This document shows positions 5,997-8,649 of a DNA stretch of 8,649 nucleotides, one piece after another. The stretch's first letter is position 1, and every line of letters begins with the position of its first letter. Under the pieces are notes generated by a model. That model ran no database searches. It was not told the DNA's origin and saw nothing but the letters and a program-made list of their open reading frames with translations. The DNA is from Deltaproteobacteria bacterium (GTDB lineage: Bacteria; Myxococcota; UBA727; JABDBI01): assembly GCA_016764955.1 (NCBI GenBank), contig JAESQZ010000097.1:1-8649 (forward strand), in the 5' to 3' direction. The position numbers and the translations under genes were made by a program.

Positions 5997-6908
5997 ATGT
6001 TCGCATTTTTATTGGCAGTTGCTTTATTAGCTCAGGTGAATCCTATTGAGCTCAAACAAAAGGCTGTTTCGCACAAGATAAACAGCGCTAAGGCTAATAA
6101 AGTTCGGGCTAAGCCTAAAGCAAAGCCAAACTCACCTAAGAAGCCAGCTCCTGCGGTTGCGAAGCCTACACTTTCTTTGGACGCGCTGCTCAACAAAGCG
6201 TTAAACGAGTCAGAATCGGAGCCAGAGCCACTGCGAATTGTGGTTGACGCAGGCCACGGTGGCGCTGATTCTGGCGCTGTTGGGCGCTCAGGCCTAAAAG
6301 AAAAGGACATTACGTTGGCAGTGGCTAAAGAAGTTAAGCAGGTAGTGAAAAAGCGTTTACCAAAGGCAAAAATTTTTTTGACGCGTGAAGATGATAAAAC
6401 CCTATCTTTGGCTAGCCGAGCTGATTTTGCGAATCACATGAAGGCTGATTTGTTTATTTCTATACATGTTAATTCTTCTGAAAATCGTAAGGCTCAGGGT
6501 GTTGAAACTTATTACCTGAATATTTCACATGACCGCTATGCTTTAAGGCTTGCTGCGCGTGAGAACGCCATGACTGAGACAGAGACTTCTCATCTTGAGT
6601 ATATTTTGGCTGACTTGGCTATGAAGTCGAGCGTGACAGACAGTGTACGCTTGGGGCGAATGGTTCAAAATGCACTTTGCGGCAACTTAATGCGCAAATA
6701 TAGGGGTGTGAAAGACCTAGGGCTTAAGCATGCGATGTTTTATGTTCTGATGGGCGCTAAAATGCCGGCTGTTTTAGTTGAGACCTCTTTTATTTCTAAT
6801 CGCATGGAAGAAAAGCGACTCAAGCAGCATCAGTATCAGCGTGCTTTAGCAGAGGGGATTGTGAATGGCATTCAGCTTTACTCCGAACAGCACATGGCTA
6901 TGCGATGA
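5997..6908 (+). CDS. Exported N-acetylmuramoyl-L-alanine amidase (Amidase_3)
   Basis: The 303-residue product begins with a short hydrophobic segment (residues 2-12, FAFLLAVALLA) that looks like a minimal signal peptide or anchor. A Lys/Ala/Pro-rich linker (about 20-58) follows, suited to crossing the periplasm, and the amidase domain spans about 79-295. The zinc and catalytic residues of the family are visible: His87 in VVDAGHGG, Glu102 in GLKEKD, His157 in ISIHVNS and Glu262 in VETSFISN. These enzymes cleave the amide bond between MurNAc and the stem peptide to separate daughter cells (AmiA/B/C type). The region about 176-240 is a typical insertion that may hold a regulatory helix, as in EnvC/NlpD-controlled amidases. 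There is no AMIN or LysM domain. The ATG at 5997 is the only candidate because an in-frame TAA precedes it. It overlaps the xerD start by 4 nt (ATGA), suggesting translational coupling. Confidence 0.93.
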   Translation: MFAFLLAVALLAQVNPIELKQKAVSHKINSAKANKVRAKPKAKPNSPKKPAPAVAKPTLSLDALLNKALNESESEPEPLRIVVDAGHGGADSGAVGRSGLKEKDITLAVAKEVKQVVKKRLPKAKIFLTREDDKTLSLASRADFANHMKADLFISIHVNSSENRKAQGVETYYLNISHDRYALRLAARENAMTETETSHLEYILADLAMKSSVTDSVRLGRMVQNALCGNLMRKYRGVKDLGLKHAMFYVLMGAKMPAVLVETSFISNRMEEKRLKQHQYQRALAEGIVNGIQLYSEQHMAMR

Positions 6909-7531
6909 GCGTGCCTTGGTCTGAGGCGATTGAAGCCTTTTTGAACTATGCTCATGTTGAACGTGCTCTTAGCCAAAACAGCATTGAATCTTATAAGCGA
7001 GACTTGGAAAAATTTGGGCGTTTTGCACGTCAAAGAGGTTTCTCTGTGCAGGCGTTTAGTGCTGAACAGTTGCAAGAGTATCAACTAACTGAGCTATCTA
7101 AAGATTTGGGGGCACATAGCCAAAATCGACATCTTTCATCAATTAGGCAATTTTTTCGATTTTGGGTTCGCGAGGGGCTTTTAAAAGATAATCCAGCGGC
7201 TCGTGCTACAGCGCCTAAAAAACCAGAAAGATTGCCAGAATTTTTGAGTTTAGATGAAGTAGAAGCGCTGATAAAAGCAAGTGAAAAAAAGCCCAGAGAT
7301 TATGCAATGCTTTGTACGCTTTATGCGACTGGCCTGCGAGTTTCAGAGCTTTTAGGCTTAAAAGCCGAAGACCTAGATTTATCGCGCGGCTTTTTAAAAA
7401 CAATGGGCAAGGGCAGTAAAGAGCGTTTGGTGCCTTTGGGGCAAAAGGCGATTGAGGCGCTTACGGTTTGGTTGGCTGATGGCTGTCATCCCGGCCTTGA
7501 GCCGGGATCCAGCAAAAGCAACTGCCTTTAA
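6905..7531 (+). pseudogene. xerD: Truncated tyrosine recombinase XerD, catalytic C-terminus missing
   Basis: The N-terminal 193 residues are a good XerD match: a SAM-like core-binding domain (AHVERALSQNSIESYKRDLE, about 1-100), then LSLDEVEALI, YATGLRVSELLGL with catalytic Arg145, and MGKGSKERLVP with Lys169. At residue 194 the sequence enters palindromic repeat copy 3 (CHPGLEPGSS) and stops at 208, while XerD proteins are normally about 300 residues. The HxxR, second His and nucleophilic Tyr are absent, and no remnant of them occurs between the repeat and the next gene. The product should be unable to recombine DNA, although it could still bind it. The start overlaps the amidase stop (ATGA), implying a coupled operon. 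Possible explanations are decay after repeat insertion or recombination, a real split with the C-terminus elsewhere, or an assembly join at the repeat. Confidence 0.88.
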
Positions 7532-7597
7532 GTATAAGCATGTGGGCCCAACTGGATCCCGGGTCATACCCTATAGGGCACGCGAGCCCGGGATGAC
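7485..7597. repeat. Composite palindromic repeat, copy 3, expanded form at the xerD break
   Basis: The left half (7485-7512) starts GTCATCCCGGC and folds as ATCCCGGC/GCCGGGAT. The right half (7552-7597) starts CTGGATCCCGGG and ends CCCGGGATGAC. Unlike the other copies, the halves are separated by 39 nt (7513-7551) that contains the xerD stop. The right hairpin loop is also enlarged by a segment holding the palindrome CCCTATAGGG (7569-7578). It lies between convergent xerD and the endonuclease gene and could serve as a two-way terminator. The unusual spacing suggests two half-elements joined by deletion or recombination. Confidence 0.8.
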
Positions 7598-7631
7598 AAC
7601 ATGATGTATCAATTGCTTAGAACTCGATTTT

Positions 7632-8519
7632 CTACTTTAATTGAAATGTAGATATAATAGGGTAATGGTCAGATGGGTAGCCGCCATCAGCACTGTCTTC
7701 AATAATCTGAGCGTTTTGAACTGTAATTTCGTCTTGATCACGATAAAAAATGTAGTCGTATCGTGATGGGTCCTCAAACCAGAAAAGCCCCCAAGCCCAG
7801 TAATCATGCCCGCAAAAATCATGAAATGTCCACCGCTCCTCTTCTTCTGGGCGGATCTGTCGGTAGCTATCAATAAACCCCGCATCCACAAGTGTTTTGA
7901 TTGTTTTTGAGGTTTCACCCTGATTGAAGTCACCTAATAAAAATGCGGGATTGGAAGCTGATATTTCGCTAATTTTTTCCACCAAGAACTTCGCGCTTTT
8001 TTCAGTTGCCCATGACTCTGTGCTTAGGTGAACATTATAGACAAAAAATACGTGTCCGCCCCTTTTCAACTTTACCCATGTACAAATTCTTGGAAGGCCT
8101 TCGCCCTCATATCTGCTTCCAGCTTCTTTAGGGGTTTCGCTAAACCAAAAGATGCCTCTATCAAGGATAGCAATAGATTTTTTAACAAAGATTGTAGTTT
8201 CTTCGTCACCCCCATCTGCAGATCTCCCCCTCCCATAGGTCGCGTAGTTCGAAAAGTGCTCTTCCAATTCTGATCTTTGTTCAGCGGTTACTTCTTGCAT
8301 GCCGATAATATCGGGATCGCTATTTTTGATTAAGCTAAAAAGTATATCCTTGCGATTTTGCCAGCTGTTTGCACCCTCATCTAGTTTTGAGTTCCGAATA
8401 TTAAAAGACATGATTTTTAAGGGCCGGGAAATTTCTTGTGTATGAGCGGAGAATGCCACTAAGCCAATCAACCAAATCAACATCACTTCGCGTAGTTTGT
8501 TGCTTTTCAATCTGTTCAT
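7632..8519 (-). CDS. Exported endonuclease/exonuclease/phosphatase-family protein
   Basis: From the ATG at 8519 the product is 295 residues. It has an N-terminal signal peptide: a basic n-region (NRLKSNKLRE), a hydrophobic stretch (VMLIWLIGLVAFSA) and a likely cleavage site near SAHTQ. The mature part is an EEP-superfamily metal-dependent hydrolase with MSFNIRN (Asn40), MQEVT (Glu76), YNVHLST (His164), LGDFN (Asp197, Asn199), DYIF (Asp255) and the terminal YPSDHYP (Asp284, His285). It most resembles small secreted EEP proteins with the NSWQNRKD and GIFWFSETP motifs, whose substrate (nucleic acid, phosphoester or lipid head group) is usually unknown. An aromatic-rich stretch before DYIF (HDYWAWGLFWF) may line the substrate site. 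A TTG 30 nt upstream (8549) would add ten residues before the signal peptide and is less likely. It converges on xerD across repeat copy 3. Confidence 0.9.
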   Translation of the reverse strand: MNRLKSNKLREVMLIWLIGLVAFSAHTQEISRPLKIMSFNIRNSKLDEGANSWQNRKDILFSLIKNSDPDIIGMQEVTAEQRSELEEHFSNYATYGRGRSADGGDEETTIFVKKSIAILDRGIFWFSETPKEAGSRYEGEGLPRICTWVKLKRGGHVFFVYNVHLSTESWATEKSAKFLVEKISEISASNPAFLLGDFNQGETSKTIKTLVDAGFIDSYRQIRPEEEERWTFHDFCGHDYWAWGLFWFEDPSRYDYIFYRDQDEITVQNAQIIEDSADGGYPSDHYPIISTFQLK

Positions 8520-8649
8520 GCCTTCTAGCTTATAGTGGGCCTGCTCCAAAATTTAAGCGGATCAACGGATTAAGAGATCAATTCGCCAAATCCAAACCTC
8601 GTAACCACTTGTTTTTATGATTATTTTGCAAAATTAAAAACTTTTTTAG

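Noticed and set aside
7215..7403. Antisense ORF within xerD
   Set aside because: It is a shadow of a well-matched XerD coding region and lacks start signals.
1466..7597. The repeats as a CRISPR array
   Set aside because: The three copies are kilobases apart, diverged and palindromic, with no regular spacers and no cas genes.
8520..8649. Search for a promoter or another gene at the right edge
   Set aside because: The region is AT-rich and contains TTGATC and TTAAAT-like hexamers, but none at convincing spacing; the short ORF there is not protein-like.

Overview
The window is a compact chromosomal stretch of moderate GC from what looks like a Gram-negative (diderm) bacterium. It encodes a Sec-exported amidase, a lipoprotein with a lipobox, and core translation and cell-division genes. 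A eukaryotic-type kinase beside efp/rlmB/xer genes, and short GTCATCCCGG-type palindromic repeats, would fit a deltaproteobacterium-like or other repeat-rich proteobacterial lineage. That placement is an inference and is weak.

Layout. Positions 1-1399 (minus) hold one long reading frame for a repeat-rich, glycine-rich surface lipoprotein. It is interrupted by a single in-frame TAA at 1085-1087 and runs off the left edge. A candidate promoter and a small composite palindrome (1466-1517) follow. Positions 1526-2572 (minus) encode an Rsm22/METTL17-type methyltransferase-like protein with four cysteines suited to an Fe-S cluster. Its 5' end overlaps, head to head, a small charged plus-strand ORF (2559-2768). 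efp (2765-3322, minus) is divergent from rlmB (3388-4101, plus). rlmB converges, with a 4-nt overlap, on a tail-anchored Ser/Thr kinase (4098-4985, minus), which lies 15 nt downstream of xerC (5001-5915, minus). An N-acetylmuramoyl-L-alanine amidase (5997-6908, plus) is divergent from xerC and overlaps a truncated xerD (6905-7531, plus) by 4 nt. An exported endonuclease/exonuclease/phosphatase-family protein (7632-8519, minus) closes the window.

How the genes connect. Two groups stand out. One is translation/ribosome maintenance (Rsm22-like, EF-P, RlmB). The other is late cell division (XerC, amidase, XerD), since Xer recombination resolves chromosome dimers at the septum and Amidase_3 enzymes split septal peptidoglycan.

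The most striking observation concerns the palindromic repeats, each built from two small hairpins. One copy sits in frame inside xerC, adding about 20 residues. Another begins in the corresponding loop of the xerD product and is followed there by an early stop, so the HxxR, His and Tyr catalytic elements of XerD are missing. This resembles the behaviour of Rickettsia palindromic elements and may also mark a deletion, rearrangement or assembly junction.
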